The notes beneath the pieces were generated by a model. The model made no database searches and was not told the origin of the DNA. It was given only the letters and a program-made list of their open reading frames with translations. This document shows positions 1 to 5,261 of a DNA stretch of 5,261 nt, piece after piece (position 1 is the first letter of the stretch; each line of letters opens with the position of its first letter). The position numbers and the translations under genes were made by a program. This DNA is from Bacteriovoracaceae bacterium UBA2394 (GTDB lineage: Bacteria; Bdellovibrionota; UBA2394): NCBI GenBank assembly GCA_002343335.1, contig DDSI01000254.1, positions 8,511-13,771 of the forward strand, read 5' to 3'.

Positions 1-1211
1 TCTGCCTTCAACCCTTCCGTGGGATTCATTCTCGCCGCCAATCGCGCCGGATAGAGCGTCGCAATCGCGCTAATCACAAGCGCCCCGGCAATCACAATGG
101 AAATATCGCTCAACCGTAGATCCACAGGAAGCGTGTCGATCATATAGACGTCATCACTCAAGCGAAACTGAATCACATCACGCAGTAACAAACTCAAAAT
201 GACCCCCAAGATGACGCCAACGAGAGTGCCCGCAACGCCAATAAAAAATCCTTGGTAGAAAAATATCTTTAAGATGGATCCATCGCGGGAGCCCATACTC
301 TTTAAAATCGCAATGTCCTTCGTCTTCTCCTTCACGATCATGATGAGTGAACCGCAGATATTGAACGAGGCCACCAAAATGATGAAAGCCAAAATAATGC
401 TCATGACCGTCTTCTCTAATTTCAGAGCGGAAAGCAGATGTTTGTTTTCCGAAATCCAATCGGTAATTCCCATTTTGTCATCTAGATTCTCCGACAGACG
501 CTCACGGACGGCGTCGATCTCTCGCACATCCTTGGCGCGGATTTCGATGCGGTTGGGCGGTAATTCAAAAAGCTGCTCCGCCACCTGAAGAGGAATATAT
601 GCAAAGCTCCCATCAAATTGGGTCATGCCGGAGTGAAAAGTGTCGACCAATTTTAATTTTTTCATCCGCGGCACCATTCCGAAGGGCGAAAATTCTCCGC
701 GATTCAAAATCATATTGAAGGTGTCTCCGGGTTTTAATCCCAAATTGTGAGCGAGGGTCCGACCCATAATGACGGCATTGCCATGAAATTCATCCCACGC
801 ATGGCGTTCCACATAATCATCAAGATCCAAAACCTTTCGAACGAGGTCGATGTCCACGCCCTTCACTTGAACGCCTTCTGACTCTCCATGGGGACTCAAA
901 ATGAACCCTTCACTTACAATGGTGGGCATGGCGGAAGCCACGCCAGGGATTGCATGAATGCGATCAAAGAGGTCTTTCTTCGCCGACGGAGTCGCGACGG
1001 AACTCTCAAAGGCATACATTAGAATGTGGGCGCTATTGCCCAGGATTTTGGTCCGCAACTCGCGATCGAAACCACTCATCACCGCATTCACACACACGAG
1101 TGCCGCCACTCCGAGTACGACGCCCGACAAAGCAATCCATGTGATCACCGAAAGGCCCGATCCCTTTCGCGAACTCATGTATCGTCGTGCGAGAAAGAAC
1201 TCAAGATTCAT
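1..1211 (-). CDS. lolC: LolC/LolE-family lipoprotein-releasing ABC transporter permease (3' end cut by window edge)
   Basis: This is the inner-membrane permease of the Lol system, which with the ATPase LolD extracts outer-membrane lipoproteins from the inner membrane and passes them to LolA. The 403 visible residues show the family layout: a short cytoplasmic N-terminus (MNLEFFLARRYMSSRKG), a first membrane helix at about 21-46, a periplasmic domain at about 47-265, then three helices at about 268-293, 316-343 and 368-387. Family signatures include FGMVPRMKK (177-185), a SGMxxxD motif (194-200), the cytoplasmic coupling stretch VKEKTKDIAILKSMG (293-307) and LYPARLAARMNPTEG (386-400). The family usually ends a few residues after this last motif, so very little is missing. 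The ATG lies inside the last codons of lysS, with an 11-base overlap and no clear Shine-Dalgarno, so coupled translation is likely. LolC, LolE and the single-permease form LolF cannot be told apart here. A lolD gene may follow beyond the window. The family call is firm; the symbol is provisional. Confidence 0.93.
   Translation of the reverse strand, partial: MNLEFFLARRYMSSRKGSGLSVITWIALSGVVLGVAALVCVNAVMSGFDRELRTKILGNSAHILMYAFESSVATPSAKKDLFDRIHAIPGVASAMPTIVSEGFILSPHGESEGVQVKGVDIDLVRKVLDLDDYVERHAWDEFHGNAVIMGRTLAHNLGLKPGDTFNMILNRGEFSPFGMVPRMKKLKLVDTFHSGMTQFDGSFAYIPLQVAEQLFELPPNRIEIRAKDVREIDAVRERLSENLDDKMGITDWISENKHLLSALKLEKTVMSIILAFIILVASFNICGSLIMIVKEKTKDIAILKSMGSRDGSILKIFFYQGFFIGVAGTLVGVILGVILSLLLRDVIQFRLSDDVYMIDTLPVDLRLSDISIVIAGALVISAIATLYPARLAARMNPTEGLKA
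1201..1211 (-). other. lysS/lolC gene overlap (probable translational coupling)
   Basis: On the minus strand the 11 bases ATGAATCTTGA hold both the ATG of the permease gene and the TGA of lysS, in different frames. The bases just upstream contain no good Shine-Dalgarno match. Ribosomes finishing lysS therefore probably reinitiate on the permease gene. The coupling is inferred; the overlap is seen directly. Confidence 0.8.
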
Positions 1212-2733
1212 GGGGAGTGCTCGACGTAGCCGCAGGTCTCATCTGCGGAAACAAAATGACATCGCGAATGCTGGACGAATTCGTGAGCAACATCGTCAAG
1301 CGATCTATACCAATTCCCTCACCCGCCGTCGGAGGTAGTCCGTACTCGAGTGCGCGAATGTAATCTTCATCGTAGTCCGTGGCTTCTTCATCACCCGCGG
1401 CTTTGCGTTTCAATTGGTCCATGAAACGCGATTTCTGATCTTCTGGATCATTCAATTCATTGAAGCCATTGGCGATCTCTCTACCGGCGATGTAGAGTTC
1501 GAATCGCTCGGCAATCTCCGGACGTGTGTCACTCCGACGAGACAGCGGTGAAATTTCAATAGGATGATCCGTAATGAATGTAGGCTGAATCAATTGGTCC
1601 TCGACATATTGTTCGAAGCACAGCCACTGAAGGTCCGGAACCGACTCATGCCCCTTTAGCTTCACGCCCTTTTTCTTTAGCAATCCAACGAGCGTCGTCT
1701 TGTCCGAGGCATTCTCCACTGAATGGCTCTTCAGGGCCTCTAAAACCGTCATACGCTTGTAAGGTTTTCGAAGTGAAACGGCGTGCGTCTCATAAGTAAT
1801 CTCCGTTGAACCCAAAATTTTCATAGCCAATCGCTCAAACAAATCTTCGGTAAGCCGCATGAGATCTTCGTAGGTCGCATAGGCTTCGTAGAATTCTAGC
1901 ATCGTGAATTCGGGATTATGCTTGATTGAAATTCCTTCATTCCGAAAACAGCGATTGATTTCATAAACACGATCAAAGCCGCCCACCACGAGACGCTTCA
2001 AATAGAGCTCAGGCGCGATGCGCATAAAGAGCTCCATCTTGAGCGTGTTGTGATACGTCTTAAAAGGACGCGCCGTCGCACCACCGACCAGTGGATGCAG
2101 CATCGGGGTTTCCACTTCCAAATATTCGCGCTCATTAAAAAAATTGCGCATCTCTTGAATGATTTTCGAGCGCGTTTCGAAAACCTTTTTCACTTCGTCA
2201 TTGCAGATAAGATCCACGTACCGCTGGCGATAGCGCGCTTCGATATCTGTGAGGCCATGGAATTTTTCTGGCAAAGGGCGCGAATTTTTAGTGAGAAGCG
2301 CGAGCTTTTCGCAATCCAAACTGAGCTCGCCAGTCTTCGTCTTAAAAATCGTTCCTTCGGCATACACGATATCGCCGAGATCCATGTGCTTCACGAGGTC
2401 ATAACTCGCCTCATCTAGCTTCGTCGCCTGGCAGAAGAGTTGGATGCGACCACTTCGATCCCGAATGGTCATAAAGGTGGATTTTCCAAATGAGCGGTGG
2501 AGCAACACTCGACCGGCCACCGAAAATCGGGGGGCCGATTCTAGCGGCGTTCTCTTTGCATCCAGCTCCTCTTTCGTAAAGGCCGCGTAAGAGGCATGGA
2601 GATTCGCCGCCAAATGCTTGGGGGGAATCGAAACGCGAAAAGGATTAACGTTCTTTTGGCGAAAATCTTGAATCTTTTTTCGCCGCACCAGGACGATTGG
2701 ATCGTCTTCGAAATTTTCAACGGAATCTGCCAT
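1201..2733 (-). CDS. lysS: Lysyl-tRNA synthetase, class II
   Basis: This cytoplasmic enzyme charges tRNA-Lys with lysine, using ATP. The 510 residues match the usual class II length of about 500. An N-terminal helical stretch leads into an OB-fold anticodon-binding domain at about 71-148 (VAGRVLLHRSFGKSTFMTIRD). The catalytic core has motif 1 around 199-215 (NEREYLEVETPMLHP), motif 2 around 256-283 with the ATP-binding FRNE at 263-266, and motif 3 at 471-480 (GEGIGIDRLT). The lysine-specific stretch GREIANGFNELNDPEDQ lies at 417-433. The ATG is preceded by AAGG with a six-base spacer. Residue 271 in motif 2 is Lys where E. coli LysRS has Arg; human cytosolic LysRS has Thr there, so activity is probably not harmed. 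The family normally ends near FPxMRP (495-500 here). The extra ten residues, AATSSTPHES, run into the overlap with the downstream permease gene. The complete OB domain argues against an EpmA-like paralogue. Confidence 0.98.
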   Translation of the reverse strand: MADSVENFEDDPIVLVRRKKIQDFRQKNVNPFRVSIPPKHLAANLHASYAAFTKEELDAKRTPLESAPRFSVAGRVLLHRSFGKSTFMTIRDRSGRIQLFCQATKLDEASYDLVKHMDLGDIVYAEGTIFKTKTGELSLDCEKLALLTKNSRPLPEKFHGLTDIEARYRQRYVDLICNDEVKKVFETRSKIIQEMRNFFNEREYLEVETPMLHPLVGGATARPFKTYHNTLKMELFMRIAPELYLKRLVVGGFDRVYEINRCFRNEGISIKHNPEFTMLEFYEAYATYEDLMRLTEDLFERLAMKILGSTEITYETHAVSLRKPYKRMTVLEALKSHSVENASDKTTLVGLLKKKGVKLKGHESVPDLQWLCFEQYVEDQLIQPTFITDHPIEISPLSRRSDTRPEIAERFELYIAGREIANGFNELNDPEDQKSRFMDQLKRKAAGDEEATDYDEDYIRALEYGLPPTAGEGIGIDRLTMLLTNSSSIRDVILFPQMRPAATSSTPHES

Positions 2734-2739
2734 TACAGG

Positions 2740-2743
2740 CCTT
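2740..2743 (-). promoter_or_regulatory. Ribosome binding site of lysS
   Basis: The minus strand reads AAGG, six bases before the lysS ATG. It is a modest Shine-Dalgarno match at normal spacing, and it supports the start at 2733. Confidence 0.5.
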
Positions 2744-2768
2744 GCAGCCTACGGATAAGGCGATTCTT

Positions 2769-2790
2769 AGACAATCAAGTTTGTTTGTCT
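2769..2790. repeat. Short inverted repeat in the divergent promoter gap
   Basis: AGACAA (2769-2774) and TTGTCT (2785-2790) are perfect 6-base inverted arms around a 10-base spacer. The arm centres are about 16 bases apart, roughly one and a half helical turns. The dyad sits midway between two divergent genes, where an operator could act. A 6-base match in a short AT-rich gap can arise by chance, so function is uncertain. Confidence 0.3.
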
Positions 2791-2817
2791 TTGTAAGCTC
2801 ATCCGATACCATTTCTT

Positions 2818-3900
2818 ATGTCTTTAACGCCTGATGAATGCATGTCTCGAGCGCTGGATCTGGCCCTCGACTATCCCTTTACGACTTTGCCAAATCCCCG
2901 AGTGGGCGCCGTCATTGTTTATGACGGACGGATTCTCGCCGGAGGCTACCATCGGGGTCCCGGTACTCCTCATGCGGAAGCGCATGCGATTGAGGTCGCG
3001 GAAAAAATGGGGTTTAAGGATTTTAAGAATGCGGAACTTTTCGTCACCATGGAGCCCTGCTGTCATAAAAATGCTGCGAAACGCACGCCACCCTGTGCAC
3101 CACTCATCGCTTCTAAAAAATTTAAACGCGTTTGGATTTCGCATTTAGATCCGAACCCGCTCGTGAATGGAAAAGGGATTCAGCAGCTGAAAAAAGCCGG
3201 CATTTCGGTGAAGACGGGTCTCCTTGGGGAGGTCACGCCCCTCATCAATCAGGCCTTTTTAAAAAATCAGAAAGAAAAGAAAAGCTACGTCACGCTGAAG
3301 ATGGCCATGACTTTTGATGGCAAGATGGCCGACGACTACGGCAAATCAAAATGGATTACCACGAGCGCCTCTCGGATGGACGCGCATTGGCTGAGAGCTA
3401 AGGTGGATGCGATTGCGGTCGGTCGGAATACCATCGAGGCCGACAATCCTTCTCTCAATGTGAGAATCTCAAAACTGCATCCCATCCCCAGAAAAATTGT
3501 CATTTTCGGTCAGCCTCGAAATTTCTCAAATAAACTAAAAGTCATCAAAGCGAATGGGAAAAATCAGGTTCTCGTTATCGACGACAAGAAGCGCGATCTG
3601 GATAAACTGTTGAAGGAACTCTATACCCAACGAGACATTTGCCATCTACTCATCGAAGGCGGTCCCCATTTAAGCGGCCGCTTTTTAGATGAAGGACTGG
3701 TGGATGAAATCGTTGTCTACTACGGAAAGGGATTCTTGGGTGGCCAAGCCACTTACTCCCTCGGCAAGGACTGGGGTTCCATGCGGCTCGAAAAGGCCAT
3801 TCGATTTACCCCTGATGACGTTCGACTCATTGGCCCTGATGTGGTTGTACAGGGCTTTATGAAGCACTATAACCCAGACAAAAAGCGAAGCGGCCGTTGA
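2818..3900 (+). CDS. ribD: Bifunctional riboflavin biosynthesis protein RibD (deaminase/reductase)
   Basis: This cytoplasmic enzyme performs the second and third steps on the GTP branch of riboflavin synthesis: deamination of the diaminopyrimidine ribosylamino phosphate, then NADPH-dependent reduction of the ribosyl side chain. Its 360 residues match the usual bifunctional length. The N-terminal cytidine-deaminase-like domain (about 1-145) has zinc ligand His52 and catalytic Glu54 in HAEAHAIE, then Cys81 and Cys93 in EPCCHKNAAKRTPPC, followed by DPNPLVNGKG (111-120). The C-terminal reductase domain (about 157-348) shows KMAMTFDGKMA, SKWIT (177-181), EADNPSLNVR (207-216) and LIEGGPHLSGRFLDEGLVDE (278-297). 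The zinc cysteines are 12 residues apart against 9 in E. coli RibD, so the loop is three residues longer. The ATG has no evident Shine-Dalgarno, but it places the domain at its normal N-terminal length. The stop TGA is followed at once by an in-frame TAG. It is the first gene of the rib operon. Confidence 0.97.
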   Translation: MSLTPDECMSRALDLALDYPFTTLPNPRVGAVIVYDGRILAGGYHRGPGTPHAEAHAIEVAEKMGFKDFKNAELFVTMEPCCHKNAAKRTPPCAPLIASKKFKRVWISHLDPNPLVNGKGIQQLKKAGISVKTGLLGEVTPLINQAFLKNQKEKKSYVTLKMAMTFDGKMADDYGKSKWITTSASRMDAHWLRAKVDAIAVGRNTIEADNPSLNVRISKLHPIPRKIVIFGQPRNFSNKLKVIKANGKNQVLVIDDKKRDLDKLLKELYTQRDICHLLIEGGPHLSGRFLDEGLVDEIVVYYGKGFLGGQATYSLGKDWGSMRLEKAIRFTPDDVRLIGPDVVVQGFMKHYNPDKKRSGR

Positions 3901-3906
3901 TAGCCC

Positions 3907-3919
3907 TTCCAAATTGGAA
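3907..3919. repeat. Perfect 13-base palindrome in the ribD-ribE gap
   Basis: TTCCAA and TTGGAA flank a single central A within the 33-base gap between ribD and ribE. The one-base loop makes an RNA hairpin of the full stem impossible without opening inner pairs, and no U-run follows, so it is not an intrinsic terminator. It could be a protein-binding dyad or chance. Confidence 0.35.
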
Positions 3920-3926
3920 TAGATTC

Positions 3927-3930
3927 AGGG
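3927..3930 (+). promoter_or_regulatory. Probable ribosome binding site of ribE
   Basis: AGGG lies three bases before the TTG at 3934. The spacing is shorter than ideal. It is the only Shine-Dalgarno-like element near that start, which is otherwise fixed by the conserved MFTGLI N-terminus. Confidence 0.45.
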
Positions 3931-3933
3931 CGC

Positions 3934-4533
3934 TTGTTTACTGGCCTCATTCAAGAAACCGGAACAGTTGCCGCCCTCGATTTTAATTTGAATCAAGGGC
4001 AAATCATCGTGCGCGCCTCCCTTGTGACCGAACTAAAAGTGGGAGACAGCATTGCGGTAAATGGGGTCTGTCTGACGGCGGTCAAACTCACCGATTCTTC
4101 CTTTTCCGCTGAAGTTTCACCGGAAACCTTTGAGCGCACTTGTTTAAAACGGTTGAAGGAAGGCGATCGAGTAAATTTGGAACGCGCGCTTCGGCTAGGG
4201 GATACTTTCGGCGGCCACATTGTCCAAGGTCATGTGGACGGCATCGGACACATGACGGAGCTTACGCGCTACGGCGAGTTTTGGTTGGCTCGCGTGCGCT
4301 ACCCGCAAAGTCTTTCGGCGTATGTCATCGAAAAGGGATCGATCGCTGTGGACGGAGTGAGCCTTACGATCAATCGTCTGCTCGATCCCGATCGATTTGA
4401 ATTGATGATTATTCCGCACACTTGGACGGCCACTCGATTTTCCCACTACGAAATCGGTGAGGCGGTGAATCTTGAAGTCGACATGCTTGGAAAATATGTG
4501 GAGCGAATCTTAAAAGTGAGGGGAGCCTTATGA
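3934..4533 (+). CDS. ribE: Riboflavin synthase alpha chain (TTG start)
   Basis: This cytoplasmic enzyme makes riboflavin by dismutation of two 6,7-dimethyl-8-ribityllumazine molecules. The 199 residues form the expected two lumazine-binding barrels, about 1-95 and 96-187, and a short C-terminal helix. Barrel 1 has [22 protein letters not shown] (37-48, with Cys46) and VSPETFERT (61-69). Barrel 2 has [11 protein letters not shown] (93-103, with His100), [14 protein letters not shown] (133-146, with Ser143), [11 protein letters not shown] (159-169) and [14 protein letters not shown] (178-191). The start is the TTG at 3934, chosen because MFTGLI is the near-invariant N-terminus of the family; no ATG or GTG would give it. 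The rare start with a tightly spaced AGGG could keep synthesis lower than that of its neighbours, which is inference. It follows ribD by 33 bases, and its stop overlaps the ribBA start as ATGA. The same gene is called ribC in E. coli. Confidence 0.97.
   Translation: MFTGLIQETGTVAALDFNLNQGQIIVRASLVTELKVGDSIAVNGVCLTAVKLTDSSFSAEVSPETFERTCLKRLKEGDRVNLERALRLGDTFGGHIVQGHVDGIGHMTELTRYGEFWLARVRYPQSLSAYVIEKGSIAVDGVSLTINRLLDPDRFELMIIPHTWTATRFSHYEIGEAVNLEVDMLGKYVERILKVRGAL
4518..4525 (+). promoter_or_regulatory. Ribosome binding site of ribBA, inside the ribE 3' end
   Basis: GAGGGGAG lies four bases before the ribBA ATG, within the last codons of ribE. It is the strongest Shine-Dalgarno match in the window and is a clear contrast with ribD and ribE. 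It supports the ATG at 4530 and the 4-base ATGA overlap with the ribE stop. Confidence 0.75.
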
Positions 4534-5261
4534 AAACATCCAGCATTCCCGAATTGCTTGAAGACCTACGCGAAGGAAAGATGATTATTCTGGTCGATGA
4601 TGAGGATCGCGAAAATGAAGGCGATCTCGTCTGTGCGGCCGATAAAGTCACTCCCGAACTAATCAATTTCATGGCCAAAGAGGCGCGCGGCCTCATCTGT
4701 TTAAGCCTGGATCCCGAAATTTTGGATCGCATGAAAATCCCTATGATGATGCGACACAACTCTTCTAAGTTTGGGACGGCCTTTTCCGTGAGCATCGAAG
4801 CTCGAGAAGGCGTGACAACGGGAATATCTGCGGCGGATCGTACGCGCACGATTCAGGTGGCCATCGATCCGAAATCGGGTCCGGCCGATATTTGCATGCC
4901 GGGTCATATTTTCCCATTGCGCGCTGAGCCCGGTGGAGTTTTGAAGCGCGCGGGTCAGACGGAAGGCAGCGTGGATCTCGCGCGCCTTGCAGGGCTACAA
5001 GCCGCTGGCGTCATTTGCGAGATCATGAATGAAGACGGCACGATGGCAAGGCGAGATGATTTAGAAAAATTCGCGACTCGCCACGGTTTGAAAATTGGCA
5101 CGATTGCTGAACTCATTCGCTATCGCATGGTGAATGAGTCGCTCATTCAAAATGAAGGATTTGCAAAACTTCCGTCGCGCTTTGGTGCAGACTTCAAATT
5201 CTTTGTATTTTCGAACACGGTAGACAGTGCTCAACACGTTGCCCTCGTGAAGGGAGAAATC
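4530..5261 (+). CDS. ribBA: Bifunctional DHBP synthase / GTP cyclohydrolase II, RibBA (partial, runs off right edge)
   Basis: The N-terminal domain makes 3,4-dihydroxy-2-butanone 4-phosphate from ribulose-5-phosphate, the four-carbon unit of riboflavin. The reading frame is open for 244 codons to the window end. DHBP synthase motifs fill about residues 1-200: the acidic metal- and substrate-binding loop [11 protein letters not shown] (23-33), RGLICLSL (53-60), [11 protein letters not shown] (81-91), [13 protein letters not shown] (96-108), PGHIFPLRA (124-132, with His126), [20 protein letters not shown] (135-154) and [16 protein letters not shown] (163-178). From about 203 it continues into the start of a GTP cyclohydrolase II domain ([20 protein letters not shown]). 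Its zinc cysteines and catalytic residues lie beyond the window, so whether the second activity is intact cannot be judged. The ATG overlaps the ribE stop by four bases and has a strong Shine-Dalgarno. Full RibBA proteins are usually about 400 residues. Confidence 0.94.
   Translation, partial: MKTSSIPELLEDLREGKMIILVDDEDRENEGDLVCAADKVTPELINFMAKEARGLICLSLDPEILDRMKIPMMMRHNSSKFGTAFSVSIEAREGVTTGISAADRTRTIQVAIDPKSGPADICMPGHIFPLRAEPGGVLKRAGQTEGSVDLARLAGLQAAGVICEIMNEDGTMARRDDLEKFATRHGLKIGTIAELIRYRMVNESLIQNEGFAKLPSRFGADFKFFVFSNTVDSAQHVALVKGEI

Larger units (their letters stand above)
2734..2817. promoter_or_regulatory. Divergent intergenic region between lysS and ribD
   Basis: This 84-base gap separates two divergently transcribed blocks, so it should carry promoters for both lysS (minus) and ribD (plus). 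I could not find a convincing pair of -35 and -10 boxes on either strand; the best hexamers match only three or four positions or have poor spacing. The middle is T-rich on the plus strand and contains a short dyad. There is no room for a full FMN riboswitch, nor do its conserved elements appear. The ribD ATG has no purine-rich Shine-Dalgarno upstream (ATACCATTTCTT), so the ribD message may be leaderless or weakly initiated. That last point is inference. Confidence 0.6.

Noticed and set aside
178..459. Open frame of 93 codons on the minus strand
   Set aside because: It lies wholly inside the permease gene in another frame; the permease frame has the conserved family motifs.
950..1338. Three overlapping plus-strand open frames of 64 to 126 codons
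   Set aside because: They are antisense to the permease and lysS, are rich in Arg, Ser and His as expected of antisense translation, and resemble no known family.
2050..2418. Open frame of 122 codons on the plus strand
   Set aside because: It is antisense to the lysS catalytic core; the lysS frame is unambiguous.
1201..2733. EpmA/GenX-type LysRS paralogue
   Set aside because: Those lack the N-terminal OB domain and are about 325 residues; this protein has the OB domain and full length.
2734..2817. FMN riboswitch upstream of ribD
   Set aside because: The gap is too short and lacks the conserved riboswitch helices and sequence blocks.
3907..3919. Palindrome considered as an intrinsic terminator after ribD
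   Set aside because: The loop is one base, the stem is AT-rich and no run of T follows; ribE continues 14 bases later.
4409..4849. Open frame of 146 codons on the minus strand
   Set aside because: It is antisense to the ribE end and ribBA start, both of which carry full family motifs, and its Ser/Arg-rich product looks like a shadow.

Overview
The window is an ordinary bacterial housekeeping region. It holds five protein genes in two back-to-back operon-like blocks that diverge from an 84-base gap at 2734-2817. Coding density is very high. No gene-free stretch exceeds 84 bases, and I see no RNA gene, mobile element, CRISPR array or sign of recent transfer.

Left block (minus strand, read right to left): lysS, a class II lysyl-tRNA synthetase (2733-1201), is followed by a LolC/LolE-type permease of the lipoprotein-releasing ABC transporter (from 1211 to the left window edge). 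The two overlap by 11 bases, which suggests translational coupling. The permease implies an outer membrane with sorted lipoproteins, so a diderm (Gram-negative) organism.

Right block (plus strand): ribD (2818-3900), ribE (3934-4533) and ribBA (4530 to the right edge) form a riboflavin biosynthesis operon. RibBA supplies the committed steps from GTP and from ribulose-5-phosphate. RibD performs the deamination and side-chain reduction of the GTP-derived pyrimidine. RibE performs the final dismutation of lumazine to riboflavin. The missing step, lumazine synthase (ribH), often follows ribBA in such operons and would lie beyond the window.

Organism: mid-range base composition, a lysS-lolC pairing and a ribD-ribE-ribBA order fit the former Deltaproteobacteria, including Bdellovibrionota-like lineages. 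This is inference from gene order and general protein character and was not tested by a search.

I found no previously undescribed system. The points worth a second look are small: a three-residue expansion of the RibD zinc loop, a TTG start on ribE preceded by a perfect short palindrome, a lysS tail created by its overlap with the permease gene, a lysine in LysRS motif 2 where E. coli has arginine, a dyad in the divergent promoter gap, and the lack of a recognisable FMN riboswitch.
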